This document shows positions 9,429 to 18,017 of a stretch of DNA of 64,000 bases, one piece after another. Source of the stretch: Candidatus Alistipes faecigallinarum. GTDB lineage: Bacteria; Bacteroidota; Bacteroidia; Bacteroidales; Rikenellaceae. Location: assembly GCA_019115605.1 (NCBI GenBank), contig DXDG01000006.1, forward strand, positions 1 through 64,000, written 5' to 3'. A program made the translations under genes and the position numbers. The notes beneath the pieces are model-generated. The model saw nothing but the letters and a program-made list of their open reading frames with translations. It was not told where the DNA came from and did not search any database. Within the stretch, counting starts at the first letter, position 1. Each line of letters opens with the position of its first letter.

Positions 9429-9761
9429 ATGGATAAAAAAGAAGAATTGTTCCGGCAGATGCAGAACGAAGCATCCGAACAGGATGTTGAACGGATTCGC
9501 GGGAAGCTCCCCTCCATGAAACGGGGGAGAATTGCGGAGATCTGGGATAAGGTGATGGATCTGTGGCGGTTTGTCCAGGATCCGGACGCTCCGTGGTCTG
9601 GAAAGGTGATTGCCATAGCCGCGTTGATCTATCTGATAAGCCCCATTGATGCCATTCCCGATGTGATTCCGGTTGCGGGCCTTACGGACGATGCCGCCAT
9701 CATACTGGCTGCATTTGCCAAACTGGCCGCCGATCTGAGGAAATACGGCCGGCGATCGTGA
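9429..9761 (+). CDS. DUF1232 (YkvA-like) membrane protein
   Basis: A 110-residue protein. Its C-terminal half carries the DUF1232 signature, a hydrophobic helix followed by YLISPIDAIPDVIPV and LTDDAAII at about residues 63-88. The N-terminal half is charged and helical with a KKEELFRQMQ start, and probably cytoplasmic. DUF1232 proteins are small membrane proteins of unknown biochemical role. It is the first gene of a same-strand group that runs to 12863 and lies inside the low-GC island. Confidence 0.88.
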   Translation: MDKKEELFRQMQNEASEQDVERIRGKLPSMKRGRIAEIWDKVMDLWRFVQDPDAPWSGKVIAIAALIYLISPIDAIPDVIPVAGLTDDAAIILAAFAKLAADLRKYGRRS

Positions 9762-9844
9762 TCATGCAGGGGATCGGGAGAGGTCGATCCCGGATATGAG
9801 TTTTCAAGACAGGAATATCTGAACGTTAAGAATGAAGAGATCCC

Positions 9845-11128
9845 ATGAGTATAATTATTACGATTGTTTTTGGAATTATCCTGTTTTATGTGAATAAAAA
9901 CAGTGCTGAAAATTTGCCGATCCGCAAGGAGCCCATGCGAAAAAGTACGGCCTACTGGCTGTGGGTCGTGGGTGGATTCTGGGGACTCCATCGGGCAAAA
10001 CTGTGCGTGAAGGAGCCGCAAAAATGGCATTTTACCATCCTGTTCAAGTCCCAGTTCCTCATTTTTGCAATCGGAGCTTTGAGCGGAATATTGGATGTAG
10101 TGTTCATATTTATCATTCCTTGGATGCTGTTCGATTTGTTCTGGATTCCTTACCGGGTGTACCGGCTCAACGGCCTGTATTATCGGAGAAGTCCGGAAGA
10201 ACTTGACATCCTGCAAGGAAAGAAGACGGAGGTTGACAAATTCTACCATCAACTGGGAGTGAATCTGGACATTATCAATGATGTGAATTTCAAGAAACTG
10301 CTGGCCCGGGTGGACGAAGTCATGGCCAGGCAGTTTGAACCGGAAAAGGGATTCATCGGCTCGATCAAGAGCTATTTTGAGCGGGACGGCTCTCTGGAGT
10401 TCGAACAACGGCGGCTGAATCGCCTCATATCGCTTGCACGGGAGGCTGCAGACCTAAACGTAGAGGCCCAGTTGCTGTACCAGCAATCCTTTTACTATCT
10501 GGCAAAGGCCCGAATTGCCGCCTACAGAAATTTGTATCTGGCCAAGGAGTTGATTGCCCAGATCAAGGAGATGAGGGGCAGGTCGCAGGAACTTCAGCTG
10601 GATGAGTTCAAGACCATGGAGACGATGCGGATTGACATCAATCCGGCCGTGCTGGCGGAGGTGAAGCTGGACATGAATGAAGCGGTAGAGAATTTCGGCA
10701 AGATCCACAAGAGTCTGTCCAATCTGGGCATGAAGGGATCAACGGCGACAGCCATATCCGGCGGGTTGGCGCTGGTCGGCGCGGTGATGGACAACATCGA
10801 CAAACGTCTGGACCAAAAGAAGGAGGCCGTCAAAGCTCAGGCAAAGATCGCGGACGGGCTGAAACAAGCCAGCGACGAGATGACAAAACTTGCCGGCGAA
10901 ACGCTCCGCGTGGCCGAAAAAATGTCGGCACTGTACGAAGCCAACAAGGCGTTTATCCATGCATACAGCCACCTGCGCGATACGGTCTTCGGTGAGGTGC
11001 GGTTCAAGAACTGGATCAAGGGCGTCAATCGCAAAAACCCGGTATTTCGGTCGGAGTCGTTCCTGAGGGACGTGCAGCATCTGGTGCTGGTTTGCAGCGA
11101 ATACAACAAGATCAACCAAGCAAAATAA
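9845..11128 (+). CDS. TM2-like membrane protein with long cytoplasmic coiled coil
   Basis: A 427-residue protein with hydrophobic segments at about 2-16, 36-48 and 69-100. The second contains VVGGFWGLHRAKL, reminiscent of the TM2 domain (GG-x-G-x-H-R) but without its FYLG end. From about residue 115 it is highly charged and helical. A glycine-rich hydrophobic patch (STATAISGGLALVGAVM, about 299-315) is followed by a clear coiled-coil (DQKKEAVKAQAKIADGLKQA). The layout, a membrane anchor plus long helical domain with an internal amphipathic/hydrophobic stretch, would suit a scaffold or membrane-perturbing effector, but no family with known function is recognised. It is 83 nt after the DUF1232 gene and 15 nt before the next gene. 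Confidence 0.75.
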   Translation: MSIIITIVFGIILFYVNKNSAENLPIRKEPMRKSTAYWLWVVGGFWGLHRAKLCVKEPQKWHFTILFKSQFLIFAIGALSGILDVVFIFIIPWMLFDLFWIPYRVYRLNGLYYRRSPEELDILQGKKTEVDKFYHQLGVNLDIINDVNFKKLLARVDEVMARQFEPEKGFIGSIKSYFERDGSLEFEQRRLNRLISLAREAADLNVEAQLLYQQSFYYLAKARIAAYRNLYLAKELIAQIKEMRGRSQELQLDEFKTMETMRIDINPAVLAEVKLDMNEAVENFGKIHKSLSNLGMKGSTATAISGGLALVGAVMDNIDKRLDQKKEAVKAQAKIADGLKQASDEMTKLAGETLRVAEKMSALYEANKAFIHAYSHLRDTVFGEVRFKNWIKGVNRKNPVFRSESFLRDVQHLVLVCSEYNKINQAK

Positions 11129-11143
11129 AACAATTCGTCTGAT

Positions 11144-11578
11144 ATGGAAAAAATGAATCATGACTCGGAGGCTCTGGCGTTGAATCAGCGTCAAATGGAT
11201 GCGATAGACACCGGGTTGAACCTGGCCGACAAAGGAATGAACATGATCGGCGACATCACGCGCGTCTATGAGAAAAGTCTGGAGATCAAACGGGACATTG
11301 CGCTGATCCAGGCCTCCACGGCAATCGAGCTCAAGCGAATCGCCTCCCAGTATGAATTGTGCCAGAACGTTCTGCAAGGGGTGTTCGGACAACGGCAGGA
11401 GGCTCTCATGGCTCATTACAAGGTGCTGGAAAAGGCGCTGGAAGGCGATGACCGCACGTTGATTATCGCCTCGTTGCGGGGTATCAGTGAGATCGTCGTC
11501 TCCAATCCGCTCGAAAGCTACTCGAAATTCATCGAGGCGTGGAACGATAACAGTCAACCGCTTGAACTCGATTTTTGA
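11144..11578 (+). CDS. Small all-helical protein of the island cassette
   Basis: A 144-residue soluble protein, almost entirely predicted helix, without transmembrane segments. Heptad-like stretches occur around residues 17-70 (GLNLADKGMNMIGD, EIKRDIALIQASTAIELKRI), and the C-terminus is acidic (QPLELDF). It follows the coiled-coil membrane protein by 15 nt and precedes the polytopic membrane gene by 5 nt, so these three are almost certainly co-expressed. Its helical character suggests that it binds the coiled coil of its neighbour. No known family recognised. Confidence 0.7.
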   Translation: MEKMNHDSEALALNQRQMDAIDTGLNLADKGMNMIGDITRVYEKSLEIKRDIALIQASTAIELKRIASQYELCQNVLQGVFGQRQEALMAHYKVLEKALEGDDRTLIIASLRGISEIVVSNPLESYSKFIEAWNDNSQPLELDF

Positions 11579-11583
11579 CAAAG

Positions 11584-12135
11584 ATGAGAATATTTCTATC
11601 GTGGCTGATTGCCAATTTTGAGGTGGCCGCCAGTATTGCTATTCTGGCAGTATATATCCCGATCTATGTGCACGGAGTAAAAAGTGAACTTGGCCCGGAA
11701 GAGGACAGCCTTATCGGCTTCATTATCTGGCTCTCGGTTCTTCTGCTGACTCCGGCGTTCCTGACCTCCAAAAACTTCTGGTTTACCCTGATCACGTTCC
11801 TGATCGTGGTCGCAGGATATGTCATAATCGGCTACCTGACACCTTTTGCAACCGAGGATGAGTATTTTCATGCGGCCCTGGTAAAACTGGTCATCGGAGG
11901 AATCGTATCGTTCGTACTTGCCATTCCGGTCGGGATCTTTACCGCCCGCAACATGGACGATGTGGTTTCACTCCGGATGCTCTATGTCAACAGCGATGTC
12001 GACATGTTCGACATGACTCTGCAATACAGTCTGAACCGGTTTATGGTCGCGTTCATCTACTTCAGCTGGGCCATCCTTGCTGGCATAGCCTATGGCGTCC
12101 TCATGTATGCCGGAACTCTGACGGTCGAAGCATAG
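11584..12135 (+). CDS. Polytopic membrane protein of the island cassette
   Basis: A 183-residue integral membrane protein with about five hydrophobic segments (near residues 8-29, 43-60, 65-85, 100-120 and 148-175). The start at ATG 11584 is chosen over the TTG at 11575 that overlaps the previous stop. Between segments four and five is a polar loop (TARNMDDVVSLRMLYVNSDVDMF). It is tightly placed between the helical protein and the second glycosylase-like gene (17 nt). No recognised family; possible roles are channel or membrane anchor for the cassette. Confidence 0.7.
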   Translation: MRIFLSWLIANFEVAASIAILAVYIPIYVHGVKSELGPEEDSLIGFIIWLSVLLLTPAFLTSKNFWFTLITFLIVVAGYVIIGYLTPFATEDEYFHAALVKLVIGGIVSFVLAIPVGIFTARNMDDVVSLRMLYVNSDVDMFDMTLQYSLNRFMVAFIYFSWAILAGIAYGVLMYAGTLTVEA

Positions 12136-12152
12136 CCGATGCGTTGACATGT

Positions 12153-12863
12153 ATGAAAAACCGGTTTTTCAATCCCTTTGTCGGAGCGCATTTCGAAGAG
12201 GGAATACAAGGAAAGAAAGTTCTGGTTGTCGGTGCCAGTTTCTATTGTCCCAGAACGGAGTGCCGTTTCTATCGGGACTGCACGGATCGGCAAACCAGAG
12301 ATTCGAGCGCGTTCAATGCGATCTGTCCCCCGTATGCCGAGCAATCGATGCAATTGTGCGACGAACCAACGTACAATATGGAATGCCCGCCGCAGGCGTA
12401 TCGGACATTTGCGGCGGCAATGTCCCGATATACGGAATCCTCGGATTATAATGACATATGGAGCCGGATGGCTTTTACCAACTACGTGCAGTTTTTCCTG
12501 CCAAAGAGCGGTAAAAGATATGGACAGACCTTGCAAAGCGACTTGTCGGAACGGGATTATGCGGCATTCAACGAGACTTTACAGGAGTTGCAACCCGACG
12601 TGGTCATTGTTTGGGGATGTGTTGTCAATCATCGGGTGAAGGAACAGAACGAGTATCTGGTTGACAGGAGGGAACTGGACATGACGGAGTGGTATGTATG
12701 CCACCTGCGTGTCCCGGGAGTGGATCACCCGATTGCCCTTGTAAACAGTTATCACCCCTCTTCCAGAATCTGGCACAATGACTTGGATGCATTTCACCGG
12801 TATATGGATCACGTGCTGAATGTCTCACATCATAAAAACATATCATATGAAGACTGCATATAA
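12153..12863 (+). CDS. Uracil-DNA-glycosylase-like protein, paralog B (four-Cys cluster, HPS motif)
   Basis: A 236-residue paralog of the protein at 7921. Residues FF 5-6, G11, G17, QG 19-20, GA 27-28, YC 31-32, C37 and C43 occupy the same positions in both, and the fourth cysteine is C58. Superfamily-like elements are the strand VLVVGASFYC (23-32), the AFTNYVQFFLP segment (107-117), strand LQPDVVIVWG (146-155) and the motif NSYHPSS (198-204), which resembles the HPS motif II of uracil-DNA glycosylases. It ends soon after this motif, as compact family members do. The ATG at 12153 is preferred to a TTG at 12144. A base-excision or nucleic-acid-binding role is inferred only from the motif order; substrate is unknown. 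It is the last gene of the cassette. Confidence 0.7.
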   Translation: MKNRFFNPFVGAHFEEGIQGKKVLVVGASFYCPRTECRFYRDCTDRQTRDSSAFNAICPPYAEQSMQLCDEPTYNMECPPQAYRTFAAAMSRYTESSDYNDIWSRMAFTNYVQFFLPKSGKRYGQTLQSDLSERDYAAFNETLQELQPDVVIVWGCVVNHRVKEQNEYLVDRRELDMTEWYVCHLRVPGVDHPIALVNSYHPSSRIWHNDLDAFHRYMDHVLNVSHHKNISYEDCI

Positions 12864-13043
12864 CGAAACGGAGCAGTCTCGGACCACTGCGCAGGGAGAA
12901 TCGTGCTTGCCGTTTAGACGGCGTGACGAAAAGATGCGCAGTCCGGGGTACGGGGCCTCGCGTAACGGCGGAATCGGGTTCAGAAGCGAAGTTCGGTCAT
13001 GCTCCGTAAAAAAGGGGATGGGATGACTGACGGCAGGAATCAC

Positions 13044-13051
13044 TATCTTTG
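13044..13051 (+). promoter_or_regulatory. -7 box before a small membrane ORF
   Basis: TATCTTTG lies 12 nt upstream of the ATG at 13064; no good -33 TTG is seen at the expected distance, so this is a weak promoter call. Confidence 0.4.
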
Positions 13052-13063
13052 TTTTTGATAAGA

Positions 13064-13282
13064 ATGCATATGGAACTATTCAAGAGGGGACAAACTCAAT
13101 CATTCGTCCGAAAGGTCATCACAAGAGCCGACGATTACCTGACCATCCTGTTATGTCCGAAGCCCGGTCCTGCGCATGAGCTTCGCAAGCCTGTCAGAAG
13201 GGTACTCTTCATCGTGGCTGCAGGGACGGCCGCCATACTGATGCACCTGTTCTCATCGCCGGACCGCTGGATAAGAATATAA
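13064..13282 (+). CDS. Possible small membrane protein
   Basis: A 72-codon open frame whose N-terminal part is basic and polar and whose C-terminal part has one hydrophobic segment (VLFIVAAGTAAILMHLF, about residues 47-63) preceded by RKPVRR, consistent with a single-pass membrane protein. A TATCTTTG box sits just upstream. No family is recognised and the region is otherwise non-coding, so it may be spurious. Confidence 0.4.
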   Translation: MHMELFKRGQTQSFVRKVITRADDYLTILLCPKPGPAHELRKPVRRVLFIVAAGTAAILMHLFSSPDRWIRI

Positions 13283-13695
13283 GTCCGGATTTTCGGACCG
13301 GATTCAATAGAGGACCTGCATCAAGGAAGCCCGTCCACACCCGGTCTGCCGTTTCATCCGTTTCCCACAAAAAACGGTTTCACCTCCCCCCCCCACGAAA
13401 CTTCTGTTTGGTGTTTGGATGGAGCAAAGGACTTCATTCTCTTTGTCGAAAGCATCGGAATGCAAACGAGTGGGACAAAGCGGCTGTTCCGGCCGAAACG
13501 GCGCTTTCGCCTTGCGTGCCGTTTCCGCCATATCCAGAGCGGAGGTTCCAAAGAGAGATCGGATGCAACCGCGAGCACGGTTCAACCCGGCATAAGAGCG
13601 ATTCATCCCGAAAATAGGGCACTTCGACAGATTTTTTCCGTAATCCGGTCCGGCAAGACGTAATTTTGTTGTGAAAAATCAACTTTCACGACACC
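13283..13695. other. 413-nt intergenic stretch upstream of the metal efflux operon
   Basis: No gene is supported. It holds a weak inverted repeat (GTCCG 13283-13287 / CGGAC 13294-13298), a run of nine C at 13386-13394, and a TAATTTTG -7 box at 13661-13668 that probably drives the cusA-like gene 28 nt later. It marks the right edge of the low-GC island. Confidence 0.5.
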
Positions 13696-16600
13696 ATGTT
13701 TCAGCACATAGTCCGCTTTGCGGTAACGAAAAAACTCTTCATCGGACTGACCACGCTCTTCCTGCTGGCAGGAGGAATCTATGCGATGCTGACTCTTCCG
13801 GTGGACGCCGTACCGGATATCACCAACAACCAGGTACAGATCGTCACCGTATCTCCGACGCTCGCCCCCCAGGAGGTCGAACAACTCATCACCTTCCCCA
13901 TAGAGGTGGCGATGAGCAACATCATGAACGTCGAGGAGATCCGCTCCGTATCCCGTTTCGGATTGTCGGTCGTTACGGTCGTCTTCAAGGAGAGCGTTCC
14001 CATACTCGATGCACGGCAGCTGATCAACGAACAGATCCAGACCGTGGCCGGAGAGATCCCTCCCGAGCTGGGAACCCCCGAAATGATGCCCATCACCACG
14101 GGACTGGGCGAGATCTACCAATACACGCTCGACGTTGCCCCGGGTTACGAAGAGCGGTATGACGCCATGGAACTGCGTACGATCCAGGACTGGATCGTCA
14201 AGCGCCAGCTGTCGGGCATCCCGGGAATCGTCGAGATCAACAGCTTCGGCGGCTACCTCAAACAGTACGAGGTGGCGGTCGATCCCGATGCGCTCTATTC
14301 GCTCAACATCACCATCGGCGACGTCTTCGAGGCGTTGAGCCGCAACAACCAGAACACCGGCGGCAGCTACATCGAAAAGGTGAACCGCGCCTACTACATC
14401 CGCTCCGAAGGCATGATCTCGTCGCTCGACGACATCCGGCACATCGTCGTGGCCAACCGCGGCGGCATACCGATCCACGTGAGCGACGTCGGAACGGTGA
14501 AATTCGGCTCGGCAAAACGCTTCGGCGCCATGACGCGCGACGGCAAGGGCGAATGCGTGGGCGGCATCGCCATGATGCTCAAGGGGGCAAACGCCAACGT
14601 GGTAACCCGGGAGCTGGAGAGCCGTGTGGCAAAGATCCAGAAGATGCTGCCCGAAGGGGTCTCCATCAGTCCCTACCTGAACCGCTCGGAGCTCGTAAAC
14701 CGCAACATATCGACCGTGATCCGCAATCTGATCGAGGGCGCGATCATCGTCTTCGTCGTACTGATCGTCTTCCTGGGCAACGTCCGCGCGGGTCTGATCG
14801 TGGCGTCGGTCATCCCGCTCGCGATGCTCTTTGCCTTCATCCTCATGCGCGTATTCGGGGTCTCGGCCAACCTGATGAGTCTCGGCGCCATCGACTTCGG
14901 CATCGTCGTGGACGGCTCGATCGTGATCGTCGAGGGTATTCTCGCCCACCTGTACAGCCGCCAGAACCTCGGACGGAAGCTCTCCCACAAGCAGATGGAC
15001 GAACAGATCATCGCTGGCGCCGGCAACGTGGTGCGTTCGGCAACCTTCGCCGTGATCATCATCCTGATCGTCTTCTTCCCGATTCTCACGCTGACCGGCA
15101 TCGAGGGAAAATACTTCACGCCGATGGCCAAGACACTCGTGTTCTGCATCATCGGGGCCCTCTTCCTCTCGCTGACCTACGTGCCGATGATGGCCTCGCT
15201 GTTCCTCAAGCGCCGCATCCACGCCAAACCGACCTTCGCCGACCGTTTCTTCGTCCGTCTGAACCGCATCTACCAGAGGTGTCTGGCCTTCTGTCTGCGC
15301 TTCAGCTGGGGCACCGTGGGCGTTGCGGTTGCGGCCTTTGCCGGCAGTCTGCTGCTCTTCACGCGACTGGGCGCGGAGTTCATTCCGACGCTCGACGAAG
15401 GCGACTTTGCCATGCAGATGACGCTTCCGGCCGGAAGCTCGCTGACACGGAGCATCGCCGTCTCGGAGCAGGCCGAAAAGATCCTGATGGACAACTTCCC
15501 CGAGATCAAGCATGTCGTGGCCAAGATCGGTACGGCCGAAGTGCCGACGGACCCCATGGCCGTGGAGGATGCCGACGTCATGATCGTCATGAAACCCTTC
15601 AAGGAGTGGACCAGCGCCTCGTCGCGCGCCGAACTGGTCGAGAAGATGAAGGCCGCGCTCGACACGATACCCGACGCCGAATTCAACTTCAGCCAGCCCA
15701 TCCAGCTGCGTTTCAACGAACTGATGACGGGTGCCAAGGCCGACATAGCCATCAAGCTCTACGGCGAGGACATGGCCGAACTCTACGCCAAGGCCAAGGA
15801 GGCGGCCCGCTACGTCGAGCAGGTGCCCGGCGCCTCGGACGTACTCGTCGAGCAGGCCATGGGCCTTCCGCAGCTCGTGGTGAACTACAACCGGGCCAAG
15901 ATCGCCCGCTACGGCATCAACATCGAGGAGCTTAACAGCATCATCCGCTCCGCCTATGCGGGTGAAACCGCCGGAACGGTATTCGAAAACGAGCGCCGCT
16001 TCGACCTGGTCGTACGCCTCGACCAGCGGAAGGTCGCCGACCTGAACCTCGACCGGCTGTTCATCCGCACCTCCGAGGGCATTCAGATTCCCGTGAGCGA
16101 GGTGGCCACGATCGATCTGGTGAACGGCCCGCTGCAGATCAACCGCGATGCCACGAAACGCCGCGTGGTGATCGGCGTGAATGTCCGTGACGCCGACATC
16201 CAGCAGGTTGTGGCCGCCATCCGCCGCACACTCGAAGAAAACGTGGCGCTCCAGCCGGGCTACTATTTCGAATACGGAGGCCAGTTCGAGAATCTGCAGA
16301 ACGCCATCCGCACGCTGCTCGTCGTAATTCCAGTGGCGCTGATGCTGATCCTGCTGCTGCTGTTCTTCGCCTTCAAGAGCGTAACCTACACGCTGATGGT
16401 CTTCACCACCGTACCGCTCTCCATCATCGGAGGCATCCTCGCCCTGTGGCTGCGCGGCCTGCCCTTCAGCATCTCAGCCGGTGTGGGATTCATCGCCCTG
16501 TTCGGCGTGGCCGTACTCAACGGCATTCTGATGATCAACCATTTCAACGCCCTGCGCGACATGACAACATACCATCTCTCGACCCGCCGCATCATCGCAC

Positions 16601-18006
16601 GCGGCACGCAGCATCTGCTTCGCCCCGTATTCCTCACAGGACTGGTCGCCTCGCTGGGATTCGTCCCGATGGCCGTGGCCACCACGGCCGGAGCCGAAGT
16701 GCAACGCCCGCTGGCAACGGTCGTCATCGGCGGACTCTTCGTTTCGACCCTGCTCACGCTCTTTGTCGTTCCGGTATTCTACAAGCTGGTCGGTTCGGCC
16801 GCGCTGCTTCTGCGCCGGCCCCTGATCCGCAAGTTCTTCCCGACTCTGCTGCTGCCGCTGCTGTTGCTGCTGCCGCAGACGGGCATGAGCCAGCAGCGCG
16901 TAACGCTCGACGAAGCCGTTACGATGGCGCTCGACAATCATCCCCGGATCAAATCGGCCGAGGCTGCCGTCGACCGGACGCGGGCCATGCGCGGCGAGTC
17001 GTGGGAGCTGGCTCCCACGACGGTGGACTACTCCTTCGGACAGCTCAACGGCACGGAGCGCAACGACCGCGAAATCAGCATCACGCAATCGGTCGGATCG
17101 CTGCTGACCCCCTTCTACAAGAACGCCCTCGTCCGTCGGCAGACCGAAACGGGAACCCGCTATGCGGAACTCGTACGGCGCGAGGTCGTCGCCGAGGTCA
17201 AACGGGCCTGGTCCTACTACCTCTATACGCAGGAGCTCTGCCGGCTCTATGCCGACCAGAATGCCCTGGCCGCGGAACTCTCGCGCACGAGCGAACTGCG
17301 CTACGAGCAGGGCGACATCACGCGGCTCGATCGGAGCATGACGGTTACGATGGCCGCAGAGATGCGCAACCGGCTCTTCCAGGCTCGGGAGGAGCACAAG
17401 GTCGCCGCAGCCCGCCTGCAGTGGGCCTGCTACGCGGATGCGCCGCTCGTGCCGGCAGACAGTGTGCTGACCCGCTTTGCCACGGCGGCTGAAACCACGG
17501 CCGAGCTCCAGCGCAGCTATTTCGAGTCGCAGGTCCGGGAGGCCGAAGCCCGCGCCCGGGTGGAGAAGAGCCGCTTCTTCCCCGAGCTGTCGCTGGGATA
17601 CCAGCGGCAGAACATCCTTCCCGACAAGGGGCTGAACGCCTATGTCGTGGGAGCCTCGTTCCCGATCTTTTTCAACTCCCAGCGCAGCCGCATCCGGCAG
17701 GCCAGGGCCGATGCCTACATCGCCCGCAACGACGCGGAACTCAACCTGCGGACCGTAACCAACCGGATAACCGAACTCGAAGCCAGCCTGCGCCGCTATG
17801 ACGAAAGCCTGCGCTACTACGTCGAATCGGCCCTTCCGGAGGCCGAGACCCTCGTACGCGCCGCACAGGTGCAGCTGGCCAACAGCGAAACAACCGTCGC
17901 GGAATACATCATGAGCCTGAATACGGTCCTCGAAATCCGCCGCGGCTATATCGAAACGCTCAATCAGTACAACATCGCCGCCCTCGAATACGAATTATAC
18001 CGATAA
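13696..18006 (+). CDS. cusA: CusA/CzcA-type heavy-metal RND permease fused to TolC-like outer-membrane factor
   Basis: A 1436-residue fusion. Residues 1 to about 1045 are a heavy-metal-efflux RND pump with the usual duplicated six-helix arrangement; the HME signature segment (IDFGIVVDGSIVIVEG) lies in helix 4. From about 1065 to 1436 it is a TolC/CusC-type outer-membrane factor (RVTLDEAVTMALDNHP, later paired helical repeats). Between them is a strongly hydrophobic stretch (FFPTLLLPLLLLLPQTGMS) that looks like an internal signal sequence, needed because RND C-termini are cytoplasmic. The pump expels metal cations such as Cu(I), Zn or Co using the proton gradient; which metal cannot be said. 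The adaptor gene follows after 11 nt. CusA-OMF fusions are known in Bacteroidota. Confidence 0.93.
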   Translation: MFQHIVRFAVTKKLFIGLTTLFLLAGGIYAMLTLPVDAVPDITNNQVQIVTVSPTLAPQEVEQLITFPIEVAMSNIMNVEEIRSVSRFGLSVVTVVFKESVPILDARQLINEQIQTVAGEIPPELGTPEMMPITTGLGEIYQYTLDVAPGYEERYDAMELRTIQDWIVKRQLSGIPGIVEINSFGGYLKQYEVAVDPDALYSLNITIGDVFEALSRNNQNTGGSYIEKVNRAYYIRSEGMISSLDDIRHIVVANRGGIPIHVSDVGTVKFGSAKRFGAMTRDGKGECVGGIAMMLKGANANVVTRELESRVAKIQKMLPEGVSISPYLNRSELVNRNISTVIRNLIEGAIIVFVVLIVFLGNVRAGLIVASVIPLAMLFAFILMRVFGVSANLMSLGAIDFGIVVDGSIVIVEGILAHLYSRQNLGRKLSHKQMDEQIIAGAGNVVRSATFAVIIILIVFFPILTLTGIEGKYFTPMAKTLVFCIIGALFLSLTYVPMMASLFLKRRIHAKPTFADRFFVRLNRIYQRCLAFCLRFSWGTVGVAVAAFAGSLLLFTRLGAEFIPTLDEGDFAMQMTLPAGSSLTRSIAVSEQAEKILMDNFPEIKHVVAKIGTAEVPTDPMAVEDADVMIVMKPFKEWTSASSRAELVEKMKAALDTIPDAEFNFSQPIQLRFNELMTGAKADIAIKLYGEDMAELYAKAKEAARYVEQVPGASDVLVEQAMGLPQLVVNYNRAKIARYGINIEELNSIIRSAYAGETAGTVFENERRFDLVVRLDQRKVADLNLDRLFIRTSEGIQIPVSEVATIDLVNGPLQINRDATKRRVVIGVNVRDADIQQVVAAIRRTLEENVALQPGYYFEYGGQFENLQNAIRTLLVVIPVALMLILLLLFFAFKSVTYTLMVFTTVPLSIIGGILALWLRGLPFSISAGVGFIALFGVAVLNGILMINHFNALRDMTTYHLSTRRIIARGTQHLLRPVFLTGLVASLGFVPMAVATTAGAEVQRPLATVVIGGLFVSTLLTLFVVPVFYKLVGSAALLLRRPLIRKFFPTLLLPLLLLLPQTGMSQQRVTLDEAVTMALDNHPRIKSAEAAVDRTRAMRGESWELAPTTVDYSFGQLNGTERNDREISITQSVGSLLTPFYKNALVRRQTETGTRYAELVRREVVAEVKRAWSYYLYTQELCRLYADQNALAAELSRTSELRYEQGDITRLDRSMTVTMAAEMRNRLFQAREEHKVAAARLQWACYADAPLVPADSVLTRFATAAETTAELQRSYFESQVREAEARARVEKSRFFPELSLGYQRQNILPDKGLNAYVVGASFPIFFNSQRSRIRQARADAYIARNDAELNLRTVTNRITELEASLRRYDESLRYYVESALPEAETLVRAAQVQLANSETTVAEYIMSLNTVLEIRRGYIETLNQYNIAALEYELYR

Positions 18007-18017
18007 ATACATCCGTT

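Noticed and set aside
12820..13026. Short rightward frame after the second glycosylase-like gene
   Set aside because: Overlaps the end of that gene in another frame and shows no protein-like features.
7572..13300. Duplicated tRNA-Gly 3' end as an attachment-site repeat at the far side of the island
   Set aside because: I looked for a copy of the T-arm/acceptor sequence near 12.8-13.7 kb and saw none; no integrase is in the island either.
13603..15513. Long minus-strand frame opposite the cusA-like gene
   Set aside because: Antisense shadow with no recognisable family; the sense strand encodes an unmistakable RND permease.
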